Part shown: piece after piece, positions 50,943 through 58,336 of the stretch
Layout: each line of letters starts with the position of its first letter
How positions within the stretch are numbered: the stretch's first letter is position 1
Assembly: GCA_005789975.1 (NCBI GenBank)
Contig: SXWC01000132.1
Coordinates: 1 to 64,000 of the forward strand
DNA: 64,000 nt
From: Planctomycetaceae bacterium
Lineage (GTDB): Bacteria > Planctomycetota > Planctomycetia > Pirellulales > UBA1268
Direction: 5' to 3'
The notes under the pieces: model-generated
Seen by the model: only the letters and a program-made list of their open reading frames with translations
Database searches by the model: none
Told to the model about the DNA's origin: nothing
Program-made: the position numbers and the translations under genes

Positions 50943-53173
50943 AGCGTCCTCCCGTGGTTCGACGACGGGGCGGCTCGCCCTGGCAGGGAGTCGGCTGCAG
51001 CGGCCACGGCCGGGGGAAAGGGCGATAAGGGTGAAAAGGTGTCGGCGTCGCCGGCATGCGGGCTTTTTACCCTTTCAGCCTTTTCGCCCGCGGTGGTCCC
51101 CGCGGTGCGGCCAGTTGCCCGTGGGCTCCAGATCTCCCTGGGGCGCCCAGCAGTGTCGATCCGCTCCGACTGGACGATCCCGGTGGCGGCGGCTTGTTCG
51201 AGGACGGCGACGAACCGCGTGGCCTGCATGCTTTTCGCCGTGGTCCGATGGAGTGTCGATCGGCTGATTCCGGGTGTCGCGCGGATCGCTTCAATCACCC
51301 TGGCGACGAGCGGGTCCTCGTATCCGCCGAACAGCATCCGGACCGTTCCGTCGGCGTACTGCCAGAGGGCGAGGGCGGCGGCGAGATCCTCGGCGTCGAC
51401 AACGTCGTTCTCCCGGCAGAGTGCCGCGAGCATCGACAGCCGGAGCAGCTGCGGCTCCGCTCGCCCCAGGATCGCCCCGACGACCCCGCCGGCATGGATC
51501 TCGGCGCGGCGGTAATACTCGGCTTCCCAGAGTCGATCGGCGGCCGGCGTCCGTCGAATCCTGCCGACGTTCCGGGCGTGCGTCACGACGGACCGGACGT
51601 GATCCTGGAGATCGCCCAGGTCCTCGAAGTCCCCGCCATGCGGACGGAGCCGCGCTCGCTTCGACGCGATCCACAGGAACCGATTCCACGATCCGCCGTA
51701 GACGTCGGAGTCGGTCTGGAGCTTCGACAGCTCCTCCGGCGTGACATGGGACACGATCGAGATATGCGGCTCGGTCGCCGTCCGCCGACTGTTCTTCGAC
51801 ATAGTCGCCAGATCGACTCCGTCCCAGGCTTCTCGCATCGTTTGAAAGAGCGTCGAGCGTTCCGATCGTCCGGCCCGCATGGTCCCCGCGAGCTCCTGGA
51901 TCTCGCACAGGAGCCGCTTGTCCTCGACCCCGGGCTCGACGAGGACGTTCTCCGGCTCGCCCGTCTTCTTGTTGACCATCACGCGATAGACGTCGTCGCG
52001 GACGCGGTCGATCAGGCCCTCGCCGCTGACCAGATTCGGGGTGCGGCACCATCGGACCCAGTCGGCATCGACGTCTCGCATGATCCGGCGGACGATCCCC
52101 ATGGACGTGCCCTTCCGCCCTTCGGACGTTCCGCCGACGATCGACACGAACAGGTTGAGCCCGTGCCGTGTCCCATCGACGACGGCATGCGGGCCGCGTC
52201 CGATCACGTTGCCCAGCGCCGTCAGGAACGTCGTGGCGATGGCGACCGGGTCGGCTTCCGTCTCGAGCTCGACTCGCCGCAGGAGATCGCCGACGACCCC
52301 GTGGTCGAGCATCGCCTGCGGTCGCATCGGCCACGACCGGACGCGGAGCGGGATCGCCTCCAGGTCTGCGTCGAACTCGTCGCCGGCGGCGAGGGGCTCC
52401 GGCTCCGGCTTCGACGACTCGCGGCCGGCGATCGACGCGAGGACGTCTCGCAGCTCGTCGAGCTCCATCGGCGGGCGGCATCGGCCGGCCCATGCGATCG
52501 CGTCCGTGAGGACCGCGGCGGGGGGCGTCCCCTTGGCAAGCTCGCATCCGGCGAGTCGGGCGGCCTCGCGGTTGCGTGTTCCCTCGCCGGCCCCGGGGTG
52601 ATCGCGGAACGCGGTCGCCTCGACCGTGAGCTCGTCGGCCATGGTCGTCGTCCTGGCCGGCTGGCGGGTCGTCACGCGCTCGACGAGCCACATGGGCGCG
52701 TCGGCGATCGGCGAGTGGCTGGTGAACGTGTAGCGGCCCTCCGGCCGAACGCTCGGCGGGACGACGGAGTAGCCGCCGTCCCCGCGCACGTCGATCCCGG
52801 GGAGGATGCCGATCGAGCTCGGGATCGACACGCCGGGCGGAATGGTGAAAAGGTGTTGCCGTCCGCCTCGCGGGGTCCGGAACGTCAGCGTGTCCGGCAG
52901 CTCGCCGTGTTGCTGTTCGAGATCCATGACACTCGCGGCCCCGGGCTCGCCGTCAACGTCCAGAGACCAGATCCCGGACACGCCCCCCATGGCGACGCCG
53001 ACATTCAGGAACGGCTTTCCTTCCCACCAGATCCGGATGGCGGACTCGTCGGTCGTCGCGTCGAGGAACCCGTTCGCGGTCCGCGGCGTTTTCTTGCCCG
53101 CGGCCACCGGGAAGACACGCCAGCCCCGGGCGGCATAGTCGAGCGCGGCGGGGAGCATCATGTTCTCGGGCAT
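50939..53173 (-). CDS. Prim-pol (AEP) primase / DUF3987-like helicase replicase
   Basis: 744 residues. The N-terminal archaeo-eukaryotic-primase-type domain carries the DxD motif IWSLDVDGEPG (about 69-79), RTPRGGRQHLFTIP with the sxH-type His (about 99-112) and GIDVRGDGGYSVVPPS (about 126-141). The C-terminal ATPase-like region (about 280-640) has a modified Walker A VGGTSEGRKGTSMGIV (about 347-361), the form found in DUF3987 replication proteins. It would start and unwind replication of the excised element. AGGA precedes ATG 53173. Confidence 0.88.
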   Translation of the reverse strand: MPENMMLPAALDYAARGWRVFPVAAGKKTPRTANGFLDATTDESAIRIWWEGKPFLNVGVAMGGVSGIWSLDVDGEPGAASVMDLEQQHGELPDTLTFRTPRGGRQHLFTIPPGVSIPSSIGILPGIDVRGDGGYSVVPPSVRPEGRYTFTSHSPIADAPMWLVERVTTRQPARTTTMADELTVEATAFRDHPGAGEGTRNREAARLAGCELAKGTPPAAVLTDAIAWAGRCRPPMELDELRDVLASIAGRESSKPEPEPLAAGDEFDADLEAIPLRVRSWPMRPQAMLDHGVVGDLLRRVELETEADPVAIATTFLTALGNVIGRGPHAVVDGTRHGLNLFVSIVGGTSEGRKGTSMGIVRRIMRDVDADWVRWCRTPNLVSGEGLIDRVRDDVYRVMVNKKTGEPENVLVEPGVEDKRLLCEIQELAGTMRAGRSERSTLFQTMREAWDGVDLATMSKNSRRTATEPHISIVSHVTPEELSKLQTDSDVYGGSWNRFLWIASKRARLRPHGGDFEDLGDLQDHVRSVVTHARNVGRIRRTPAADRLWEAEYYRRAEIHAGGVVGAILGRAEPQLLRLSMLAALCRENDVVDAEDLAAALALWQYADGTVRMLFGGYEDPLVARVIEAIRATPGISRSTLHRTTAKSMQATRFVAVLEQAAATGIVQSERIDTAGRPREIWSPRATGRTAGTTAGEKAERVKSPHAGDADTFSPLSPFPPAVAAAADSLPGRAAPSSNHGRTL

Positions 53174-53267
53174 GTTCGTGGTCCTGGTGGCGATTGGGAT
53201 GGACGACCGTTGCCGGCGAGGGCGGGCGACGCGACACCAGCGCCGGCCCCGCCCCCGCCGACGCGGG

Positions 53268-53624
53268 TCAGAGCGGGATCGCGGTCTCGACGCGAGTGCC
53301 GCTGCCGGACTTGGTCGCTGCGACTTGGATCAGGAAGTGCTTTCCGATGCAGTCGCGGACGCTGGCCTTCTGTCCGCCGGCGAGGGTTTGCCCCGTCATG
53401 GCGGCGATCAACTTGCCGGCCGCGTTGCCGGTGGTCGGCTTCGGGCTCGTCGTCCGGCTGGCGATCACGCCGGCCTGCGGGCCGTCGACGACCTTCCATC
53501 GCCAGCGGAGACCGTCGCCGTACTCCTCGTGCGTCGTCTGCTCGACGCCGACGAACTCCGCTTTGTAGTTGCCTGCGGGCGGTCCTCCGCCTTGCGAGAC
53601 CTCGAACTCACAAATGTCGCCCAT
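53268..53624 (-). CDS. Possible OB-fold single-strand-binding-like protein next to the replicase
   Basis: 118 residues. The strand-rich pattern CEFEVSQGGGPPAGNYKAEF, LRWRWKVVDGPQAG and KHFLIQVAATKSGSGTRVET recalls DUF669/SSB-like phage proteins that sit beside replication genes; assignment is tentative. AAGGAG precedes ATG 53624, 95 bp upstream of the replicase. Confidence 0.55.
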   Translation of the reverse strand: MGDICEFEVSQGGGPPAGNYKAEFVGVEQTTHEEYGDGLRWRWKVVDGPQAGVIASRTTSPKPTTGNAAGKLIAAMTGQTLAGGQKASVRDCIGKHFLIQVAATKSGSGTRVETAIPL

Positions 53625-53722
53625 AGGTAGGGCTCCTTGATCGCCGGCTTTCTTGTTGCAGCGGTGCGGCGACGCCGCTGCCGTGATCCGGCCGAACGAC
53701 CGGATTGTGATCGTGGTGGTGG

Positions 53723-53944
53723 TCAGTCGTCCCCGGCGTGATGCTCGACGAACGCGATGAGGTCAGCGCCTTTCACGAACCAGCGCTTCCCGTATCGCAT
53801 GGCGCGGAGACCGGCTCGACGCGCGGCTCGCCAGCCGGACGGTCGCCAGCCCATGCGGGCGGCGAGCTCGTCACTGCGGTAGAGTCGCGCGGGGTCGATC
53901 GCGGTATCGGGAACGCTGCGGCGGACGTCGGTCGGGATCGGCAT
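53723..53944 (-). CDS. AlpA/excisionase-like small HTH regulator
   Basis: 73 residues. LYRSDELAARMGWRPSGWR and YGKRWFVKGADLIAFVEHHA form the winged-helix pattern of HTH_17 (AlpA/Xis) proteins. In P4-like and PICI satellites AlpA controls integrase and replication genes. AGGAG precedes ATG 53944. It lies upstream of the replication genes on the same strand, a good place for that role. Confidence 0.82.
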   Translation of the reverse strand: MPIPTDVRRSVPDTAIDPARLYRSDELAARMGWRPSGWRAARRAGLRAMRYGKRWFVKGADLIAFVEHHAGDD

Positions 53945-54034
53945 GGCATGGGCTCCTGGGGGCGACGGTGAACGGAGCCCGTCGCGCCGCCCCGCGAAGG
54001 GGAACGGAGAAGGCGCGACGGGTAGCGAACGCGG

Positions 54035-54559
54035 TCAGCGGGGATCGCGCTCGGGGGACATGGCGACAAGGGCCTGGAGGAAGACGTCGCGAGCCAGCGA
54101 GAGGACGGAGAGCGTCGCGTCCTCGTCGGGGTGGTCGTCGCCGGCGTAGCTGGCGAGCGACTCGCAGGCGTCGATCAGATCGGACTCGTACGACGCCGCG
54201 ACACCTTGCCGCTCGTCTTCGACCGCCCGCATGGCGGTGTGCATCAGCGTGGCAAGCAGGTGGCGAAACTGGCAGAGCCGACACGCCCCGCGTCTTCCCT
54301 CGACCCTGGCGAAATCCCGCGAGACGCGGGCGTGTATTGCCTGGAGCGACACGGCGGCGAGGTGAGCGTCCGCCGTTGTGGAGTCGCCGCCGATACCGAT
54401 CTTCGTCCGGGCCTTGGCGAGCTCGTTGCCCAGCTCGAACACACCGCCGAAGTCATGCCCCTGGGCAATCGCTTCGGCGACTCGCTGCGTCCCTTCAAGT
54501 TTGCCGGCGTAGCTCGGATGGTCTCCGCCGCAGCTGCGGCAGGTCGTGGTGACGATCAT
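54035..54559 (-). CDS. Hypothetical satellite protein with zinc knuckles
   Basis: 174 residues. An N-terminal CRSCGGDHPSYAG and a later CRLCQF motif could bind zinc together; the rest is helical (VAEAIAQGHDFGGVFELGNE). No family recognised. AGGAG precedes ATG 54559. Sits between the AlpA-like and the wHTH-containing genes, so it is among early genes of the element. Confidence 0.7.
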   Translation of the reverse strand: MIVTTTCRSCGGDHPSYAGKLEGTQRVAEAIAQGHDFGGVFELGNELAKARTKIGIGGDSTTADAHLAAVSLQAIHARVSRDFARVEGRRGACRLCQFRHLLATLMHTAMRAVEDERQGVAASYESDLIDACESLASYAGDDHPDEDATLSVLSLARDVFLQALVAMSPERDPR

Positions 54560-54680
54560 TCGCGTGACTCCTGTGAGCAATCGGACGAGCGGTGTGCTCG
54601 TGTCGATGCGAGAAGTGTCCGCGAGTTGCCGAAAGAAAAAACGTCGCAAAGGGCGCGAATGGGTGTCGGTTCGCGCCAGA

Positions 54681-54696
54681 AATAGGCGCGCCTATT
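54681..54696. terminator. AATAGGCGCGCCTATT palindrome at gene end
   Basis: Perfect 16-bp palindrome spanning the stop codon of the gene at 54692-55441, with T-rich flank on the minus strand. It could be a short terminator or an operator for the next promoter. Confidence 0.4.
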
Positions 54697-55441
54697 TTGC
54701 GGCGACGGACTGCGCGGCCGCGATCCCGGCTTGGGCGAGCCATAGGCCGCCATCGCGTCCCAGCTTGCTTTCGATCAGACCATTCGGCTTTAGGTCGTGC
54801 TCGATCGCGCGGCGTACCTTTTCGATTGTCAGCCGGGACTCGTCGACGATGTATTCACGAGTCACCCTATCCTCTTCCCGGATCGCGTTGTGCTCCAGGA
54901 GTAACGAAAGTATTCGACGACCGTTTGCAGTTTGCGCTGCCGGCACGATGGCGGGCTTTCCGCCCTTTTCACCTTCTCGCCCAGCGTCCGACCTCACGTC
55001 GATGGTCGTCGGCGGGCGTTCCCGCCGCGAGGACGCGGATGGGACGGACGAGGACCGGACGACGTCGTGATCCCTGTCCGGTCGAGGATCCCGGGGGCCG
55101 ACGGCGAGTAGCTCGCCCAGTAGCTCGCGGATCCGATCGCGGTCGCGGATCCACGGCTTGATGTTGCCCTCGCCGTGACACTTAACGGCTTGCGCGGCCA
55201 GTTGGGCTACGCGGTCAACCTTTACCCAGGTCGAGACCCAGGATCTTCCATGCGTCCGACATGCTTCGCGCACGCCCGCGGCGAGGGCGTGCATGCCTGC
55301 GGCCTTGTCGAGCGATCGACACCGCGTTGCGTGACGCGGCTCAGAGTTGTCGCCGAATAGCTCGGCGTCGAAGTCCATGCCGGCGATCAGGCTCTCGACG
55401 GCATCCAAAAACACGCCCAGGCGGGCGGCGACATTGTCCAT
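54692..55441 (-). CDS. Hypothetical satellite protein with C-terminal winged-helix-like region
   Basis: 249 residues. The N-terminal 110 residues are helical and Trp-containing. The middle (about 115-165) is a charged, probably disordered linker. The C-terminal 80 residues (GRRILSLLLEHNAIREEDRV, TREYIVDESRLTIEKVRRAI, GLWLAQAG) look like a winged helix. GGAGGAG precedes ATG 55441. It may be the replication-origin or early-gene regulator of the element (inference). Confidence 0.68.
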   Translation of the reverse strand: MDNVAARLGVFLDAVESLIAGMDFDAELFGDNSEPRHATRCRSLDKAAGMHALAAGVREACRTHGRSWVSTWVKVDRVAQLAAQAVKCHGEGNIKPWIRDRDRIRELLGELLAVGPRDPRPDRDHDVVRSSSVPSASSRRERPPTTIDVRSDAGREGEKGGKPAIVPAAQTANGRRILSLLLEHNAIREEDRVTREYIVDESRLTIEKVRRAIEHDLKPNGLIESKLGRDGGLWLAQAGIAAAQSVAAK

Positions 55442-55520
55442 GGTTCTCCTCCATGAGTTGCCGGGTGGCCAGCCAGCGCCGCGAGGAGGAGATCGCGACG
55501 CCGGCCAGCCATGCCGGGGA

Positions 55521-56306
55521 TCAGCCGCGCCCGGGTGCCGGATACGTTGACGGAGCCGGGCTGCGAGTCAACGGCGAGCGTCGAGGGGATGGTGGCCATT
55601 CCGGCAGGCGATCGGGCAGGAAGGGCTGGACGTCATCCAGGTCGCCGACACGCTCGAGCTCGGCTGCGAGCCGGAGGACGCGGTCCCAGACCTCCGGCCG
55701 GCGTAGCACGTCTTCAGTCACTCGCACGGCGTGCTCATATTCTCGACGAAACGGCAATAGCAAAGTCATCGCCCTTGCCGTGGTCAGATCGTCGCCGCGA
55801 TTGGGGAGGATGTCCCACCAGTCGAGCTCGTCCTCGACGTCCTTACCAGAATGGATCGCGTCCGCCACGGGGCCGGCCATGATGGCGCAGACATGTGCGC
55901 GGAGCTGCCGGCGCTGCTCGACGCCGAATTGCGACGCCCTCGAGATTTTCAACTCGGCGAGGTCGTGCTCGATCGTGCGGATCATGGCCGTGAATGTCTT
56001 TCGGTCTGCGGTGTAATCGCCGTCGTTGACGCTCCATTCGAGGCACAAGAGACACGGCGGATCAGAGGCAGAGCAGACGCCCCAGAGGTGCGTCAGGACC
56101 GCGCCCTTGCGGCCTAGGGTTGTCCACTCGGTCGCGTGCTCCGGAGCCACGGCGACGCGATCGACGAACGCGCCGCCCAGGGCGTAGACGACGGCGTGCG
56201 CGGCTTCGTGGATACACACTTCGCGCCGGCGCTCGGCGGTCAGGGCTGGCATCGTCATCGACGCCGTCGACAAGGGCAGGCAACTGGTCGTGCCATTCGC
56301 GGGCAT
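55521..56306 (-). CDS. HExxH metalloprotease-like protein
   Basis: 261 residues. RREVCIHEAAHAVVYALGG holds an HExxH zinc site (His about 33 and 37) near the N-terminus, as in FtsH-related M41-like stand-alone proteases found in phages and mobile elements. CLLCLEWSVNDGDYTADRK and a later Glu/Asp-rich helix follow; a third ligand is not assigned. AAAGGAG precedes ATG 56306. It is the first minus-strand gene from the right end, so probably an early gene. It might cleave a repressor, as known for ImmA-type proteases (inference). Confidence 0.75.
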   Translation of the reverse strand: MPANGTTSCLPLSTASMTMPALTAERRREVCIHEAAHAVVYALGGAFVDRVAVAPEHATEWTTLGRKGAVLTHLWGVCSASDPPCLLCLEWSVNDGDYTADRKTFTAMIRTIEHDLAELKISRASQFGVEQRRQLRAHVCAIMAGPVADAIHSGKDVEDELDWWDILPNRGDDLTTARAMTLLLPFRREYEHAVRVTEDVLRRPEVWDRVLRLAAELERVGDLDDVQPFLPDRLPEWPPSPRRSPLTRSPAPSTYPAPGRG

Positions 56307-56476
56307 AGGTAGACTCCTTTCTTTTCGCTTCCGATCCGCTGCCACTCCGGCAACGTTGGGCGGCGAGTCTATGGCAGGGGGCGCACGAGTCAATCGCCGA
56401 TCTGGAGCTGAAAAAAGGCGCATATTTCCTGCCTTGGCCGGGGTGGTCGCGAGTCCGATTGCGATCTTTCGGCTTG

Positions 56477-56490
56477 CCGTTTGCAAACGG
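56477..56490. promoter_or_regulatory. CCGTTTGCAAACGG palindrome in the divergent control region
   Basis: Perfect 14-bp palindrome between the minus-strand operon start (56306) and the plus-strand gene at 56570. This is where a satellite master repressor or activator would be expected to bind. Confidence 0.5.
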
Positions 56491-56569
56491 TCGGCCGGAC
56501 GCTTTAATCCCTCATTGGCGGGATAGGAGTTCCGGCAGGCGTGAACGTCACAAAGGGGGAGGACTTTTC

Positions 56570-57157
56570 ATGAGTCGATTGGTTGTTTGTCTACTGGCGG
56601 GCTGCCTTTTGGGGACAGTCGGTGCCGCCGACGAGATTCGGCTTAAGACCGGAAACACGCTCAACGGCACGGTGACGAAATACGATAAGGGAAAGTTCAC
56701 TGTCCTCGTTGACGGCAGCTCGCAGGAGATAAAGAACACTGCCGTCGATTCGATCACTTTTGGTGGGGGCGGTGCAGGCGTTGCGGCCGGTGATTTTCTT
56801 TCGCTAACCGACTGCGAGAAGGGGCGGGAAGGATTCCTCAGGCCAACGTTCACGGTTGAGTCGACCGACGGCGGGCGATTCATTGGCACTTACGATATTG
56901 TCGCCGAAGGGAGTGTCCGCGGCAGTCGAGCCGCGATCATTCAGGGCGTCGACACGAGCAGCCTCGTATCGGGCAACTCCGTCAAGTTGACCCAAAGGTT
57001 GCGGTGCGCTGGGACGGAGAAGCTCGCCGGCGGACAAACGGTCTACGTCTTCGAGCCGGTAGTACCGACCGACAATCAAGTCACCAAGGCTGAAGATTCG
57101 GCACTTTTGCGACCTGTTCCGGGGGGCGTGAACGTTCGAGACATTCGCGGTAGATGA
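56570..57157 (+). CDS. Secreted protein with Sm/SH3-like N-terminal module
   Basis: 195 residues. A signal peptide (VVCLLAGCLLGTVGAADE) is followed by DEIRLKTGNTLNGTVTKYDK, a small beta-barrel opening known from planctomycetal secreted proteins, and a beta-rich C-terminal part (GRFIGTYDIVAEGSVRGSRA). GGGGGAGGA precedes ATG 56570. GC content is lower than in the rest of the element, suggesting a separate origin. Function unknown; it would be host-facing cargo. Confidence 0.75.
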   Translation: MSRLVVCLLAGCLLGTVGAADEIRLKTGNTLNGTVTKYDKGKFTVLVDGSSQEIKNTAVDSITFGGGGAGVAAGDFLSLTDCEKGREGFLRPTFTVESTDGGRFIGTYDIVAEGSVRGSRAAIIQGVDTSSLVSGNSVKLTQRLRCAGTEKLAGGQTVYVFEPVVPTDNQVTKAEDSALLRPVPGGVNVRDIRGR

Positions 57158-57217
57158 ATAGGCTACGGGCGCTTCCGGGCCTTTTCCGTCGACCGCCATT
57201 CCCAGGGCGGGACGGGA

Positions 57218-57331
57218 TCATGGTCGGCCCATAGCCCCCGCCGGCCGGCGGGGGCGGGCCTTGGCGGGGGCGCGGTCCTCGCAGCCGACGAGCATGGCGA
57301 CGAGGATCGGCAGGAGGACGACGGGACGCAT
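57218..57331 (-). CDS. Putative small lipoprotein at the right end
   Basis: 37 residues: a hydrophobic leader VVLLPILVAMLVGC ending in a good lipobox (LVGC), then a basic Pro/Arg tail. Length and context are compatible with a small lysis- or entry-exclusion-type lipoprotein, but no ribosome site is visible, so it may be spurious. Confidence 0.35.
   Translation of the reverse strand: MRPVVLLPILVAMLVGCEDRAPAKARPRRPAGAMGRP
57235..57254. terminator. 20-bp perfect GC palindrome
   Basis: CCCCCGCCGGCCGGCGGGGG, 77 bp after the plus-strand gene ending at 57157. Possible strong hairpin or terminator. Confidence 0.45.
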
Positions 57332-57361
57332 GGCCGGCAGCATACCGGCCCGCCGGGGGGT

Positions 57362-57381
57362 GTTGCGTGAACCGTTGCGTT
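57362..57381 (+). repeat. GTTGCGT arm-type repeat near attR
   Basis: Identical to 43840-43859 and in the same orientation, about 100 bp inside attR. Confidence 0.6.
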
Positions 57382-57483
57382 CGCGACTCCGAAACCTTCT
57401 CGCCCGTGCGATCGTCGTCCCTGCGATCCGCGTGGCGCTCGGGAAACGCGAGGGGATCGGCAGTAGACCGAAACGGTCGGCCC

Positions 57484-57530
57484 GATTTCTAATCCCAGGG
57501 TCGCTGGTTCGAGTCCAGCCGGGCGTACTG
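57484..57530 (+). repeat. attR: 47-bp direct repeat
   Basis: Perfect copy of 43756-43802, marking the right end of the element. The tRNA 5' half is absent here. Confidence 0.95.
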
Positions 57531-57589
57531 ACTACAGCCAACCAGCGGCGGAGCGAGGCCCGAAGGGATCGCGACGACCGAAAATAGCC

Positions 57590-57622
57590 CGCTGGTTCGA
57601 GTCCAGCCGGGCGTACTGACTA
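57590..57622 (+). repeat. Second att scar (33 bp)
   Basis: Repeats 57502-57534, i.e. the last part of the tRNA-Arg 3' end plus GACTA. The 55 bp between them are probably a stub of an older element that used the same site. Confidence 0.8.
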
Positions 57623-57914
57623 ATGCGCGAGAGGGAGTTTCGTCGCCCCGGCATCAATCCTCACAAATCCTCAAATCTCTGTCGGGCGAAGGGGGCTTCC
57701 CGGGACCGCATGCATCGGTCCCCCGTCCGCCTCACCCCGCCCCTGAACTTCGGGTCGGGACGGTTTGGCTGTGGAGGAGACTGCTTCGCGAAAGTCACCA
57801 GCACTCGGCTGGGTTCGCGATCCGAAGCAGAGGATGCCGCAGGGAAATAAGACCTGACAGGCCTTGGTTCCGGAGGTTTGTCCGTCGGCGTGTGCTATAA
57901 GACGGGTCCGCCAG
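57623..57914. other. Gene-free flank of the element
   Basis: I see no gene with a plausible start and composition. A GC-rich stretch without strong repeats. Confidence 0.4.
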
Positions 57915-58052
57915 GTGAGCAAACAGATTGAGCAGGAACTGCGGCGGCTCTCCGGTCATCAGGGGCGTTCCTTGGCTGACGCCGTTGAAGCAGCCCAGCG
58001 AAGTTCCATCGAGACAGAAGCGAGCCACTCATGGCCGGCCTCGAAAGCCTGA
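57915..58052 (+). CDS. Possible small helical protein (doubtful)
   Basis: 45 residues from GTG 57915: MSKQIEQELRRLSGHQGRSL then ADAVEAAQRSSIETEASHSW. The heptad-like N-terminal half looks like genuine protein. It overlaps the next putative gene by 22 bp. Could also be the broken 5' end of a longer gene. Confidence 0.35.
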   Translation: MSKQIEQELRRLSGHQGRSLADAVEAAQRSSIETEASHSWPASKA

Positions 58053-58336
58053 TCAGGCCCTTCCAGGAGGCACGTGGGCCCGCCGACCGCCGCTGGCCGG
58101 CCGCCTGCTGGCGATGGCTGGTCGATGACTGGAACTGGCCGGCCGGGGGGCTCTTCGCCGCGGTGCTCATCGTGGGGCTCCTGCCAGCCGTTTCGTCCGC
58201 GTTGGCGCTCGTCTCGTCCGCGCGTGGCGAGGGAGCGCGGGGGTGCCGGGTAGGATCGCAGGGGAGCCCTCGGGAGAGCCGGCCAGGTGGGCCTCTAGAG
58301 GAGACGGAGTGCGGCTCTGTCCAATCTTGGATATGA
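58031..58336 (+). CDS. Possible small membrane protein, probably truncated
   Basis: 101 residues. Residues 1-65 look real: an amphipathic start (MAGLESLIRPFQEARGPADR) and a membrane helix (GLFAAVLIVGLLPAVSSALA). The last 35 residues are low-complexity and unlike the rest, so the gene may be a fragment. It overlaps the LytTR gene start by 4 bp. Confidence 0.4.
   Translation: MAGLESLIRPFQEARGPADRRWPAACWRWLVDDWNWPAGGLFAAVLIVGLLPAVSSALALVSSARGEGARGCRVGSQGSPRESRPGGPLEETECGSVQSWI

Larger units (their letters stand above)
43756..57530. mobile_element. Integrated 13.8-kb phage-satellite-like (PICI-like) element
   Basis: Bounded by a perfect 47-bp direct repeat of the tRNA-Arg 3' end. It holds integrase next to attL, an AlpA-like regulator, a prim-pol/helicase replicase, a P27-type small terminase, a prohead-protease-like protein, PLD- and HNH-like proteins and unknowns, nearly all on the minus strand in short overlapping operons. 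No large terminase, portal, capsid or tail genes and no conjugation genes were recognised. That content is characteristic of phage-inducible islands that package with helper-phage proteins (inference). Confidence 0.85.

Noticed and set aside
51056..53626. 856-codon plus-strand open frame inside the element
   Set aside because: Antisense to the replicase, which has clear catalytic motifs; composition is Arg/Asp-rich.
43756..57530. Complete prophage
   Set aside because: No large terminase, portal, major capsid, tail, holin or endolysin gene could be recognised.
43756..57530. Integrative conjugative element
   Set aside because: No relaxase, coupling protein or type IV secretion genes are present.
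57623..57850. 75-codon plus-strand open frame
   Set aside because: No ribosome site, random-looking composition, no recognisable domain.
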